Shown: positions 42,701 through 54,135 of the stretch, in pieces
Numbering within the stretch: the first letter of the stretch is position 1
Layout: each line of letters opens with the position of its first letter
Assembly: GCF_963576675.1 (NCBI RefSeq)
Contig: NC_088911.1
Location: 60,969,756-61,033,755, forward strand
DNA from: Euphorbia lathyris
Lineage: Eukaryota; Streptophyta; Magnoliopsida; Malpighiales; Euphorbiaceae
Reading direction: 5' to 3'
Length of the DNA: 64,000 nt
Notes under the pieces: generated by a model
The model's database searches: none
What the model saw: only the letters and a program-made list of their open reading frames with translations
Told to the model about the DNA's origin: nothing
Position numbers and translations under genes: made by a program

Positions 42701-43600
42701 AAATGATATTTTTTCAACATGCAACTATTATACAAAAATAGTAAACCATGAAAATGAAACGGGAGTGGTCTAGAGCATTTATAGTCAAGGATGCATGGGC
42801 AAGAGCTATTACTAGTGATCAGTCCCTAAAACCTCAATTTTACACTGTGAAATACAAGAGAATATTTATAGAAAACGTAGTGTCCAACAAAATCTACAAC
42901 ATTTATCCCTTCAGCGGTAAGAAGCGACAGAGGAAAGAAAACAGTAAAAAGTATCATATTGCCAGATAAACCAATAAAGTAAGGGAGATTCTGGATAACC
43001 TGAGCAGGATAAACCTCTCCTCCTGTGACATACTGAATGGCAGAGTAAACATAAAGAAACCCAGCTGGGTACACCAACGGCCCTGTATCACCTTTCAGAT
43101 TGCTGTAGTCCCTTTGTCCCTTAAGATACCCGGTTACCTGTTTGTCGATTAAGTCGATTCATATTATCCCGTTCATCAAGATATAAGCTATGCATAAAGT
43201 AAAAATAGCTAATGGTGCGTCAACTACTGAAAATCAGTGGAAAAAAAAATCAATTACACACAAATTGCTACTTTTTTTTTTGGTACACAAAAATTAACAG
43301 TAATCACAACTCACTTGTGACATATAAGCGTCCCAATCAATCTTCGTATCTGAAAATCAACCGTATACTTATCACAAAAGGTAAAAGGTCTTTGATTCGC
43401 GTCGAAACAAAGATATTGAACAATGAAGAAGTAGAGGGGTTGAACTTACAAGGAACGAAAGCGATAATAAGAGCGACGAGGAGAGCATCGATGAAAATTA
43501 AAGCCAAAGGGAATGCTGCTTTAGGATTTTTGAACATATCGGTGACAGAAGCCTGAGGACTTGGCGGTTGTTTCGCCTTCCTCCTTGATTTAAGGGCCAT
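36725..43600 (-). CDS. ALG3: ALG3, Dol-P-Man:Man5GlcNAc2-PP-dolichol alpha-1,3-mannosyltransferase
   Basis: 13 coding exons: 43450-43600, 43315-43349, 43000-43137, 42505-42573, 41060-41217, 40920-40986, 40760-40813, 40412-40500, 38882-38998, 37394-37503, 37190-37268, 36974-37030, 36725-36890. All joins are GT-AG and keep frame: 429 residues plus TGA. ALG3 adds the sixth mannose, from dolichol-phosphate mannose, to the lipid-linked oligosaccharide in the ER lumen, the first lumenal step of N-glycan assembly. Hallmarks seen: KIDWDAYM and [18 protein letters not shown] near the N-terminus, [51 protein letters not shown] and ELCWNVYPS. Many hydrophobic stretches fit a multi-pass membrane enzyme. 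The start was set at [10 protein letters not shown] after an in-frame stretch unlike the family. Introns 4, 8 and 9 carry transposons; the gene looks functional. Confidence 0.95.
37617..38243. mobile_element. hAT-type MITE in ALG3 intron 9
   Basis: It starts CTATGAAGCACCGACTC and ends GAGTCGGTGCTTCATAG. Both sides carry GCATGCAG (37609-37616 and 38244-38251), an 8-bp duplication. The interior is 627 bp, GC-rich at the left end (GGACACGG repeats) and CT-rich in the middle, without coding capacity. Confidence 0.92.
39250..39798. mobile_element. MULE-type MITE in ALG3 intron 8
   Basis: Inverted ends of about 165 bp start GGGTTAATACACATATTTGC. The 9-bp duplication TTAAATAAA is perfect (39241-39249 and 39799-39807). 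The 549-bp element is nearly all inverted repeat. It landed beside a local duplication: GGAGAATTTA..ATT.GACGGCTTCAA occurs at about 39176 and 39809. Confidence 0.93.
41539..42182. mobile_element. hAT-type MITE in ALG3 intron 4
   Basis: Ends are CATAGTTATTAAAGGCGC and its complement. The 8-bp duplication ATTAATAG is perfect (41531-41538 and 42183-42190). Both arms are made of GGCGCACCAAGGC-type words, so it is GC-rich at the ends and AT-rich inside. Confidence 0.93.
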
Positions 43601-43832
43601 AGTTTTGGCTCCTTGTGCTTCGTTACGATTGCAGTAGTGCAATTGCCGGCGCCGAGAACAAATGTTTAAAGAAAAAAATTTCAAAAAACAAAAATCAATT
43701 GCGATTGTTACTTGGATCTGGGTTTTGTTTTGTTTCAGGGATAATTCCAAATATAATCCTTGTAGTTTGGCAGATTTATAGATGTATGCACGTGTTTTTT
43801 TTATTCCAAATGTTTAGAGAACCTTGTTGTTA
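43601..43832 (-). promoter_or_regulatory. ALG3 5' leader and promoter
   Basis: Only 232 bp separate the ALG3 start codon from the Pack-MULE, so the leader and core promoter must fit here or extend into the element. No clear TATA box is seen. Confidence 0.4.
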
Positions 43833-44138
43833 GGGTAAATTACATACGTGGTGTACAACATTTACCCCAAATCACACTTTGGTGTACAACCAAAATTTTA
43901 TCACACTAAATTGTACGAACTTCAGGTGACCTCCCACTAAAGTGTACAACCGGTTTTTTGTGACCGGTCAACGCTGGTCAACTATGTCACATCAGCATTT
44001 TTCAGTTGTAGAATTAAAAAAAGTGGAACTCACTCTTTATGGAATTACTAATATAGGCTTAAGCCTTATAAAATTACTAAAATACCCTCTATCTTCTTCC
44101 TTCAACCAAACAGCACACAATCTCTTCCCCCCTTCACC

Positions 44139-44295
44139 AAACAGCCATAGCAGCAGTTGCAGCACCTCCGCTAATGGTTTCCACGGCGGCAATCATCTGC
44201 CGCCGCCGCAGCTTCTTTCTCCTAAACCTATTACAAGATCCGAATCCACTAACCCCTACCTGACTACCTTCGTTCAAGCAGATACAGAATTGTAT
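44139..44295 (+). pseudogene. Captured fragment of a VQ-motif protein gene
   Basis: The plus frame reads NSHSSSCSTSANGFHGGNHL, then SPKPITRSESTNPYLTTFVQADT. Ser-rich sequence followed by RSE..NPY.TTFVQADT is typical of the VQ4/VQ33-type plant VQ proteins, partners of WRKY factors and MAP kinases. The similarity stops right after VQADT, before the rest of the F-x-x-x-VQ-x-x-TG core, so the piece cannot act as a VQ protein. It has no start codon of its own in context. Confidence 0.65.
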
Positions 44296-44351
44296 CATCG
44301 AGTAAGCTCTTCAACCTATTCATACAGCAGATAGCAACTACTTCATCCTTT

Positions 44352-44600
44352 TCAATTTTCAGATCTTCTATCTTAATTCAATCCCATTTCTGTGCTATGG
44401 CGTTGAACTCGAATGGGACGTTCAATTTGTCGGCCAATTTCTTCAGTCGACGCCCTGTTTCTTCCACTCTTTCTGCAGGCCTGAAACCTGTTTAAGGAAA
44501 GTCTATGCCTATAATTCGAATTTTAGGAGGTCCTCCTAGCCTTGTTGATAGGCGGTAAATTAGGCAAGGCCATTGAAAACCATAAGAAATCCTAAAATCT
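44352..44600 (-). pseudogene. Captured fragment of a GRAS (SCL-type) gene
   Basis: A single minus-strand frame reads ISYGFQWPCLIYRLSTRLGG, PPKIRIIGIDFP, stop, TGFRPAERVEETGRRL, then KLNVPFEFNAIAQKWD, stop, IKIEDLK. This is the GRAS domain of the SCL9/14/33 group from just after the VHIID core through the start of LHRII, where the family has YGFQWP, GGPPKLRITGI, GFRPAERVEETGRRL and VPFEYNAIAQKW. GRAS proteins are transcriptional regulators. Two in-frame stops (near 44497 and 44376) make it non-coding, but transcription from either end could give antisense RNA to the source gene. Confidence 0.85.
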
Positions 44601-45221
44601 TTCATCAAAATCTTTTTGTCTCCTCTAAAAAAAAACCCAAATTAAAACATATACATTAAAATTAAACCATAAAACCATAAAGATAATCAAAGATGCCTCC
44701 TTTATGAAGAAATGAGATCTGGTTCAAGAAAAGTAGGTAGTGGGAAAGAAGTCGGAGATGAAGGAAATGAAGTCAGAGAAGATGGTGGTTTCTCTTTTTT
44801 GGGTTTGGTGAAATTGTAAGAGAAATAAATAGAAGGAAGAAACGGTGCAAAGAAGAAAGAGTAGGAGGAGTAGCAGTAAGGACGATTTGGAAAAATTAGA
44901 GAGAGGGGAAGGGAAAGATATAGAGATTGAAAGCTTTTAGAAAGAGAAGAGTTAGAGAGAGAAATGAAGTGGGTTCTATTTTCAATTTGGAAGGGATGAG
45001 GGTATTTTAGTAATTCCATATTAGGGGTGTGGATTTTTATTTTTAAAGTGATCAAAATGCTGAGGTGGCGCGTTGACCGGTCATTTTTACCGGTTGTACA
45101 CCTTAGTGGGAGGTCACTGGAAGGTTGTACAGTTTAGTGTGATAAAATTTTGGTTGTACACCAAAATATGATTTCGGGCAAAGATTATACACCACATATG
45201 TAATTTACCCATTGTTGTTAC

Positions 45222-45899
45222 CAAAATCAAACTTTTATATTCACACTGGTACCATGTGAATCTAAACTCATCCATGTGACATTTACGAAGTCTGGACCAT
45301 CACTCAAAAAAAAAGAAACATGTCATCACATTAAGCTGCTCAATATGATCTCGTCTTGAAAGTCTTGGCTTGGAAAGTATCAAAAGACCCGTCAAGGATC
45401 CACCTGTTACAACAATCACGTCTGATCCTATAAATCACAGATCTACTGGGCTTAAAGGATATCAAGCCTCGATATTTGTGTACATATTCACATATCAACA
45501 GGTGAAATGTAGCACGTCTTGTTCCTAAGCTTATAATCGTATTCTACAACTCGATCACGGTATAAATAGAGTAAGCACAACGTAATGTACACTACAACAT
45601 CCCTTCATTAAGCTTACATTATAATTTTGATTTACTGTTGTGTTCATCCTCAAGTCTTTCCTCAAAACTGATTTAGGCATCAAAATGGGTTAGCCGAATT
45701 CGACCCCCCTTTGACCTTGTTTCCCTAATTGCGTGTACACAAGTGGACTTATAGGATTCAACAACACAAAATTGGTGCGATGAACATGGAACAAACATAG
45801 TAATGACTCGCTTGAATAGCCCATTCAAATTACATCCTCTAGTATACTCCCTTTGTCTGGAGTCTAGAGAGCGGCGGAAGAAGAAACACACTGACAACT
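45222..45899 (+). other. Probable Gypsy LTR remnant
   Basis: A TATA box (GGTATAAATAGAG at 45560) is followed by a typical LTR tail, and ACAACACAAAATTGGTGCGATG at 45761 looks like a worn LTR end plus primer-binding site. No gene is seen. The Athila LTR begins at the right edge. Confidence 0.4.
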
Positions 45900-47334
45900 T
45901 GATAAGCCCAAAATATACCTAAATAGCATACATAATTATGTCAATTTCGTGTGAAAAATATGTTAATTATATTCTTTTGGAAGGATTTTATGTTGGTATT
46001 TGTTACTATTGTGCAAGGTGCTAAATTACTTGGAAAAATCCAAATAGGAGCTAAAACGGAGCAAAAACGAGTAAGAAATCAAGTTTTCAGTGAAAGACGC
46101 GTATGAGATTCAGAGGCCGCGCTAGAGATTCAGCAATCAAACTAAAGAAGCTTTACAAAGTCTCTGTCGCGACCGAGATTCTGGAAATCTCAATCGCGAC
46201 ACGCGTGCTGAAGCACCAGAAACGCAAAATTCAACCAGCTCTCCTTCCTCCTAAAGCTGCGACATAGATTCTCATAATCTCTATAGAAACAGCAAGATGT
46301 TAAGACACATTTTACATGTTTTAAATTCCAAACGACGCATCCTTTCATCCGGATAGAGACAACTCTTCACCAACGGATACGTTCCTTCAACAGACCTCTT
46401 GAACAATTATAAATAGAGGAGACATTTCAACATTCAAAGAGTTAGAGATTTTTAGTTTTAATTTTGTTAAAAGCATACTTGTTATACAAGTTGTTCAAAC
46501 AGTTAGATACAAGATACAGATTTATAATTTATGTTAGAGTTTTGTTCGAAGACGAGTTTATGCTCTGTAGTTTGATCGAATAGGTGCTATTTCGAGGATT
46601 CAGCGAGAGGAACCAGTTTAGGAGGCGCCCTAAGGTCTGACAAGCCTACGAAGTTGAGGAAAGGATTGACAACCCGGAACTCAATTAGTTAAAATGCTAT
46701 CCAAGCTTCTTCTTCTATGTTAACTTGTGACGTTTCAAATCAAATTAATGAAATATCTTTTCAATACAATTCTATCTTTACTGTTGTTATTTTGAGTTTG
46801 ATCTAAGTAATATTCTTAAGTAATTTAACTGGTGTTTTCATAAAAACATTTATAAACAAATCTGATATTTTCCATGAAAACTTTATTAAACACTTAAGTA
46901 AATTCGGGTTTATATTTGATCATTGTGGGAGTATCGAATAGTCGGTTTAGATTTCGAATTTGATTAAGGTTTTCAGTCTTAGGCCGAGTAGGAAAGATTG
47001 ATTACAGTTTAATGCCTATTAAATTGAATTAATTGATAAATTATTACATCTTAATAAACATATCAAAGTTATAAGTTGTGTTCTTGCTTAGTATAAATAA
47101 GCCTTGGATATTAACTTTAATCTAAACATAATTTCTATAAGTTGTAATCTAAACTATTGGTAAAATTAGAATCAGAATCCATACCTTTTAAACCATTTAA
47201 CAATTTTTCTATTAACCTCGAGGAAATGAATTTAATCAAAATTATAAGTTTTTATTTATCAAAACGTTCCATGTGGGATCGAAATCTTTTTATTACTACA
47301 AGCGAAACCGTGCACTTGTGAAAATCGCTCAACA
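45900..47334 (+). repeat. 5' LTR of an Athila-type Gypsy element
   Basis: It starts TGATAAGCCCAAAATATACC and ends CGCTCAACA, six bases before the primer-binding site. Length is about 1435 bp. ATTATAAATAGAGG near 46409 is a good TATA box for the element transcript. Confidence 0.82.
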
Positions 47335-47340
47335 AGTTTT

Positions 47341-47357
47341 TGGCGCCATTGCCGGGA
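47341..47357 (+). other. Athila primer-binding site (tRNA-Asp type)
   Basis: TGGCGCCATTGCCGGGA differs by one base from the TGGCGCCGTTGCCGGGGA type complementary to tRNA-Asp used by Athila elements. It fixes the element orientation as plus. Confidence 0.85.
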
Positions 47358-47513
47358 AACGCTAATTTGATTTAAAAAAAATTTATTTTTAGTATTTTAT
47401 TCAAATCTTGGTTTATAGATACTTATACTTATATTTATATTATATATTATTTTTACTTACAAATTTTATTTTTCAATTTTTTTGAAGGTAATTTCAGTTC
47501 GTGCGTGTAATTT

Positions 47514-50483
47514 ATGTTCATACGCAGTACTAGAAGTCCGGGCATTCAACCGGAATCACTTGATCCAGAAATTGAGAGGACACTAAAGAAAAATAAAAAT
47601 AATAAAAAGAAAAAGAATAAAGAGACACAAAATCAAGAGCCACAAGTAGTAGAAACGGCTAGACTTATGGATTACGCTACACTAGGGGTTAATGGAGTTA
47701 CCAATAGTGTAGTTAGACCCCAAATTAATGCACATCAGTTTGAGATAAAACCAGCATTATTGAATATGCTACAAAACAGTGTTACATTTTATGGATTGCC
47801 TAACGAAAATCCAAATGCCCATTTGACTAACTTTCTTGAGATTTGTGACACCTTTAAAATTACAGACGTTGCTGTCGAAGCAGTCAAACTTCACCTTTTT
47901 CCTTTCACATTAAAGGACATGGCTAAGGTTTGGTTGAATTTTTTGCCGATCGGAACAATCCAAACTTGGAACCAATTAGCCTAAACATTTTTATCCAAAT
48001 ATTTTCCCCTAGCCAAAACAGTAAAAATCATAAAAGAAATTACATCATTTACACAACATGAAAATAAAACCTTATATGAAGCAGGGAAACGCTTCAAAGA
48101 ACTTCAACATTTATGCCCACACCATCATTTACCCGATGAACTTTTAATGCAAACCTTTTACAATAGTATAAATCCTACCACAAAGGGTTCATTAGATGCT
48201 ATGTCGGGAGGTTTATTTATGAAGAAGACATTTGTCGAAGCAAAAGAACTTTTAGAGGAAATGGCTATTAATAGTAGCATGTGGCCAGCAGAACGTGCAC
48301 AGACACTGGTTACTCCAAAACCATCGTCCTTGACTTCGTCATCTATTAAAGGTATAATTAATCTTGACCCTATAACGATGTTACAAGCATAATTTTCTGC
48401 ACTTTCGCATAAAATTGATAAGCCTATGACACCGTGTGATGTTAATGGAAACCCCATCCAAGATGAAATGGATTGTAGTTGTGCGGATGAGGTAGAACAG
48501 GTAAATTTTGTCAAAGGACAGAATCGAATCAATAACTCGTGTTCTAACACCTATAATCCCGGATGGAGAAATAATCCAAATTTTAATTGGAAAAAGAATA
48601 ATAATACTAATGCCACTCAAGATAGAACTAATAATTATCAACGTCAATCAAGAGATTCTATTAGCACATTATCTTCTAAAATTGATAAGTTTATAAATGC
48701 TATTAGTAGTAAGATGAATAACCATGATGAAAATTTTAAACGTATTGAAAACAAGTTTGGTCAATTATTTAAGAACCACTCATCTAGCATCCATAATTTG
48801 GAAGTACAAATTGGACAAATTGCCAAGTCAATTCCATCCCGCAAGGAGGGTAGCCTTCCTAGCCATACGGAAGAAAATCCTAAAGAGCAAGTTAAGGCTA
48901 TAACTCTTAGATCGGGAAAACATTATTTAGGTCCGGAAATGCCCGGAAATGTTACTAACATTTTACAGGAAAAAGATTTGACGACAAAGTCCAAAGAAGT
49001 GAATGAAAATTCAAAGAGTTCGCCCAAAGAAGCAAATGCAAGTGCATTTCAACCAAAACCCCCTTTTCCACAAAAAGTCCGAAATAAGGACTATGACAAA
49101 CAACTTTTAACATTTCTAGATAAACTTAAGAATTTGCATATTAATTTAACGTTTATGGATGCAATAACTCAAATTCCTAACTATGTTAAGTTTTTGAAAG
49201 ATTTGATTTCTAAGAAAATAAGTTGGGAAGGTATTTCATCTATAGCATTAACTGAAGATTGCAGTTCAATTGTGTCGAGTCATGTGCCGACTAAGTTGAA
49301 AGACCTAGGATGTTTTACGATTCTTTGTAAATTGGGAGATATTGAATTCCCAAGTTGTCTTTGTGACTTAGGTGCAAGCATTAACTTAATGCCATTGTCA
49401 ATATTTAAAAAGTTAGGTCTAAAAGAAGACACTAAACGCACTAATATGGTTTTGCAATTAGCGGATCAAACCACTAAGAAGCCATATGGTATAGTAGAAG
49501 ATGTGTTAGTAAAAGTCAATAAATTTATTTTCCCTACCGACTTTCTGATACTCGACTTTGCATATGACGTTAATTGTCCATTAATTTTTGGTAGATCATT
49601 TATGAATACGGGACGTGCATTAATTGATATATTTGAAGGAAAAGTAATTTTGAGAATAGGTGAAGATGAAATTGAGTTTAATATGAATAGAGCTATGAAA
49701 TATCCTATGGAAGAGTTTGTTTGTATGAAGCTTGATTTGGTTCATGAATGTGTTAGTGATATTGCTAAAGAGGAAAATGTTATAGAACTAATAATTGAAG
49801 AAGAAATGGAAGATAAGGCTCCAGAGCCTTTGATTCGTGATGATGGACCAATACTACCCTCAGTTTTAAAACCACCAAAATTAGAGTCAAAAGAATTGCC
49901 CAGCCATTTGAGATACGCTTTTCTAGGTGAAGGCGATATTGTACCTATTATTATCTCTAACAAATTAACTAATGAACAAGAGATGAGTTTAAAAGAAATT
50001 GTTAGAAATAGGATATGAAGTATAGGTTGGCAAATTTCAGACCTTAAGGGAATTAATCCGAGCATTGTGATGCATAGGATACACTTAGAATAAGGAAAAC
50101 CTCCTAAAGCGGATAGGCAAAGAAGCCTAAAATTGAACATGAAAGAAGTAGCTAAAAATGAAATCACAAAAGTTTTGGATAACAGGATTATCTATCCAAT
50201 TTCGGATAGTGAGTGAGTTAGTCTGATCCATTGTGTACCAAAGAAATGAGGTATGACCGTAGTTAGAAATGATGAAGGAGAGTTAATACCTACACGAACC
50301 ACCACAGGTTGGAGGGTTTGTATAGATTATATGAACCTAAATACGGCAACTAGGAAAGATCATTTTCATATTCCTTTCATTGATCAAATGATTGAAAGGA
50401 TAGCCGGACATGCATTTTATTGTTTCCTATATGGGTATTCCGGATTTTTCCAAATCTATATTTACCCGGATGATCACAACTTC
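47514..50483 (+). pseudogene. Athila gag-protease-RT, stops in frame and truncated in RT
   Basis: All pieces share one plus frame: 47514-47984, 48147-48392, 48426-50018 and 50253-50483. Gag reads FEIKPALLNMLQNSVTFYGL and DMAKVWLNFLPIGTIQTWNQ, as in plant Gypsy gag. A linker follows, then an aspartic protease with the active-site turn CDLGASINLMPLSIFKKLG and the flap GRSFMNTGRALID. RT starts at VLDNRIIYPISDSE and GWRVCIDYMNLN and reaches YGYSGFFQIYIYPDDHN, where YG replaces the family's DG. Stops: TAA at 47982 and 48390, TGA at about 50016, and more near 50088, 50214 and 50247. The sequence breaks off near 50483; the palm motif, RNase H and integrase are missing. Confidence 0.85.
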
Positions 50484-50962
50484 AGGTCTATCACGACCTG
50501 GCTCTAAAAATGGCGGAGGATACTAAAGCCTTAGAGCCACAACAACAAAAGCTCTTAGGGCAATCTCTCGATGATTGGCCGAAAACCTTGGATCTATCCA
50601 TGACGTCAATGCTATGCTATAAAAGCATGTCATCCAAATGGTGGAAGTCAAAGAGAAGTTGGAGATAGAAGAAGAAACTATCAGATATATGAACAAATCA
50701 CAGAATACAACCTGCTCCACCGGACACCACATCTTCCGAAGTTGTCGTCATCATTGATACGAACCGTCTATAAATCGACAAAGGGGTTTGGTGCCCAGGC
50801 AATGGGAAAAGAAGACTCCCTAATAAGGTGCCATAAATCTAGAACTCCCCATGTGTGAAATGCAAGGAATGTGAATGAGCAACCTCCCATGAGATCGACC
50901 CGTGTAAGAGAATAAAAGTGACCCTCCTAAAATAGGAGGACCTCGGACTCCAATCACAGAAG
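50484..50962. other. Unassigned sequence
   Basis: A short plus frame starting ATGGCGGAGGATACTAAAGC at 50511 gives MAEDTKALEPQQQKLLG but soon stops. It is perhaps the start of another retrotransposon gag. Nothing else was recognised. Confidence 0.3.
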
Positions 50963-52231
50963 TGTTGGTTCCTTGTGAGGTTATATTAATTACAAATGGG
51001 AGGTGAATGAAACTATTGGTTAATTTTAACCTTTATTAAATTTTTCTCTTACCGTTTAGTGGCAAGCACAGAGGCAAGCTTCGGAATCAGAGGCAAGTTC
51101 GGTCTACTGAGTTAATTAATCTACTGAGCTTGATTCTGCTTCTGACGTATGTGCTCAGAGGACAGCTTGTTCAATAGAGCTTCTGAATATTCTCAAGATA
51201 GATGATAGTTTAACGTGCACATGATATCCAGAGCTTATATGTGAGATAAATAAATCAGAGCAAGCAATATATTTAGAAGAAATAAAGGTAGAGTTAAGAA
51301 ATAAGTTACTCAACAGATTTATATTGGTTCGACCTCGTGCATATGTCCAGTCCTTAGAATTCCTTCTTATGGGCTTTAATGCACTGGGTAGAGCACAAAC
51401 CTTTTACAATTGACAGAGTTTCCCTAAAGTACCTTCCTTTACAACAACATCTGGTTTTCTATCTCTCTTGTTATTCGCTTATAACTGAAGCAATAACAGA
51501 GCTCCTGATTTACAATAGAAAATGGTTTTGATATAGAAATCAATTGAACCACTCTATCTATTGAATTTACACAAATATAAAAATGAATGTGTATAACAAT
51601 TTGCTCTAGTTTTTCACTTGAAGAGTTTATCTCCTTTTCGTGTGAAGATTGGGTGTGAAAATGAACTCTTGAGTTGGCTTTTATAGTGTAGCATTTGGAG
51701 AAGACCGTTTGAAATTCAAAATAGATGTTGGAGGGAAAAGTCTCTTTTGTCTTCTGTCTTCTAATGTGCTTCTGACCACTATGCCAATTTATCTATAAGG
51801 AGAAAGTTGTCGTTTATGAAATCAGGCTTCTATCAATCGTTGAGCCATGCGTCAATGATCACCTTCTGACTTCTAGCGTTGCAGACTTCTAGTTTGAATC
51901 TTTCCTTAAATGGTTGATAAAGAGAGACTTTTCATGACAAAGTCTTCGATCTTCTGTTCTTTTTACTTTTTTTGGAACGCCTTGAGTTGACTAGTTGTCA
52001 ACGGGCTTTTGGTTCCTGTTTTGGCTTCTCGGTTCTGGGCCAGAATTAAGCCTTGAGCCTTTAATTCTTTTAAGTTGTCTTCAATTTTTGCTTAAGTTAA
52101 AATAAACACTTAACAAACACATTAGCATAAAAACAACTTAATTCAATTCTGAAATCGAATATCTTGGGGATCTAATTCCTTGATAGTTATTTTTGTCATA
52201 ATCAAAAACTCTATGAAAATTGTTTTCAACA
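50963..52231 (-). repeat. Second SIRE-like 3' LTR
   Basis: In element orientation it starts TGTTGAAAACAATTTTC at 52231 after the purine tract AAAAAATAGGGGAGAT, and ends GGAACCAACA at 50963, about 1269 bp. It shares end sequences and internal blocks with the LTR at 28265-29583. Confidence 0.72.
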
Positions 52232-54135
52232 ATCTCCCCTATTTTTTAAGGCGACAAAAAAATTCAAAGAATGAATAGATTTCACTTACTCCCTCGGAAT
52301 TGATGAACTTACTCTGCTTCTTGATACTCCCCCATAAGGGTTGAATTACTGAATTTTGCTAATATTGAAAACACTTTGAAGGGTTAAAACGTTCAATAGC
52401 AAAAATTGGTTCAGAGCTAAAAAAAATAATGAATTAGTATTAAAAGCATACATACATCAGATATGGAAGTTATTATTAGAGCTTGATGTAAGTTGATGTT
52501 TAAACATTTTCTGAATTAGTCTAAGTTAATTATCAGAGCATGGCAGCAAAGTTATAACATATTTCAGAAAGATAGTATATTTAAACAAGAGTAAGTGTTG
52601 CATTAGTTCAGAAGTGGAAAAATTGTATTTAACATAATATTGTATTAAATATCGGCAGTGAACAACAGAAGCAAACATATAATATTAAGCTAAACAGCTT
52701 ACTTGCCTATTACAAAATCCTAGAACCTACTTAGACTATTTCGTAGGTGGTCTAAGTTTAACTTTTAGTGGGTTCTGGTTTTTGGGTTTGCTTGGAAAGG
52801 GTGCGTCTAGTTGTTTGTTCTTCTCTGATTATTTCTCTCCTTTTTTGCTAGTAGAGGAAAAAAGTTTGTTTGAGAAGCCTGGAACATATCTTGCGTTCAA
52901 CTGCTCAGTGTAATGCTGAAGATGCTCTATGCTCTTATTCAGACCAATATAGATTTCCTTGCCCATATGTTGGCCTTTAGGAGAGAAGGATACATTCCGA
53001 CTCATCTCACTGAGAATAAGCTAAAGTGCCTTAGCATCTTAGATGGAAGTATCAGCAAGAGCAAAAGTATACTTTTGATGGATATTGAGAAGAGCATGGT
53101 CTAGAGACCGATGTTTAATGGAAATTGATTAGACGTTCTGGTGCAAGGTCTGATGTTCACCATAGATAGCGGTGAATTTCTTATCTAGAGTCTTCGTAGC
53201 AACTCTATTGATATTAATAAGGCGAAGAGCATCTGACAAAGATCCAACAATATCTTGAGATTGAGATTGGACAAGATGGCCATTCATTTTGCCAAGTTCA
53301 GAGGCAATCTTCCGAAACTCGGAGGAGAGATGGTTTGAGACTTATTGAGCAGTGGCAGATCTAGAAGGGATAAAGTGTATTGTATGCTCAAGTGTTGACA
53401 TATGTTGAATCATGTTAAGTTGAATAGAGGCCATTCTGTCAGCATATGTGTGAATGCCTTGTTAAGAGACCAGAGCCACTATTGTGTGAAGCAGGCTTTT
53501 GATACTGGTCAACTCATTCAGGAGAAGAGTGGTTTCACCTATTCAATGGGCCCTAATCTGAGGAATGGGTGAAGTTAATGTCAGATGGGGTTGAGGAACA
53601 TATGATGCCTTGACAATTTCTACCATCTTGGTGGCAGCTTCCTCAAGAACTTTCATAAAATCTGCTTGAGAGAGGGCCTAAGATGTTGAAGCACATTGAT
53701 TCTTAATTTGCTCAAAGATGTCAGCCCCTTTGTTTTTCAGGGCAGATGAAGTTTGAGCGAGTGAAATGATATCATCGCCAGAAAGAGTTGGATTCTGCTG
53801 AAAGGGAGTTGCTGGGAAAGTTAAGCGAGCCAAATAGGACGTTTCTGAGTCGATGATGGGGCCTTCAGCATGAATGGGCTTTTTGGCTATATTGTCCATA
53901 ATTGTGTTATAAAGAGAGTGAATGTTCTCAATCGTAGATTGAGTCAATAGTTGGTCAGAAGCTCCGACATGCAGTTTGGTAAAAGTGTCTCCAAAGGGAT
54001 TTGCCTTAATAGGTGAATTTATGGCACTAGAGGAAGAAGTGTCTTTGAGCGGAGATTGCTCATCACTAGTAAGATCCACAATTTTGGATTTCTTCTTTAC
54101 AAGAGGAGTGACATCTTCCATGATCGGAGCATCCT
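52232..54135 (-). pseudogene. Remnant of a second env-like SIRE region
   Basis: On the minus strand the frame 54126-53678 gives DAPIMEDVTPLVKKKSKIVD followed by Ser/Pro-rich and coiled-coil-like sequence (LLTQSTIENIHSLYNTIMDN). Further fragments extend to about 52700. Its place, directly before an LTR of the same type, is that of the env-like gene at 30126-33038. Frameshifts and stops interrupt it. Its upstream end abuts Gypsy RT sequence with no sign of SIRE pol, so this copy has lost pol too. Confidence 0.45.

Larger units (their letters stand above)
43833..45212. mobile_element. Pack-MULE with captured GRAS and VQ gene fragments
   Basis: Inverted ends of about 165 bp start GGGTAAATTACATA; shared blocks include GGTGTACAACCAAAATTTTA and GTGACCTCCCACTAA. 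TTGTTGTTA lies at 43824-43832 and 45213-45221, with one extra base at the right end, so the duplication is 8-9 bp. The 1.38-kb interior is not transposase but host-gene sequence: a VQ-protein piece on the plus strand (44139-44295) and a GRAS-protein piece on the minus strand (44352-44600). That is the definition of a Pack-MULE. Its left end is 233 bp upstream of the ALG3 start codon. Confidence 0.85.

Noticed and set aside
44702..45055. 117-codon minus-strand ORF in the Pack-MULE
   Set aside because: Low-complexity Ser/Pro/Phe content running into the TIR; no domain. A third captured fragment cannot be excluded.
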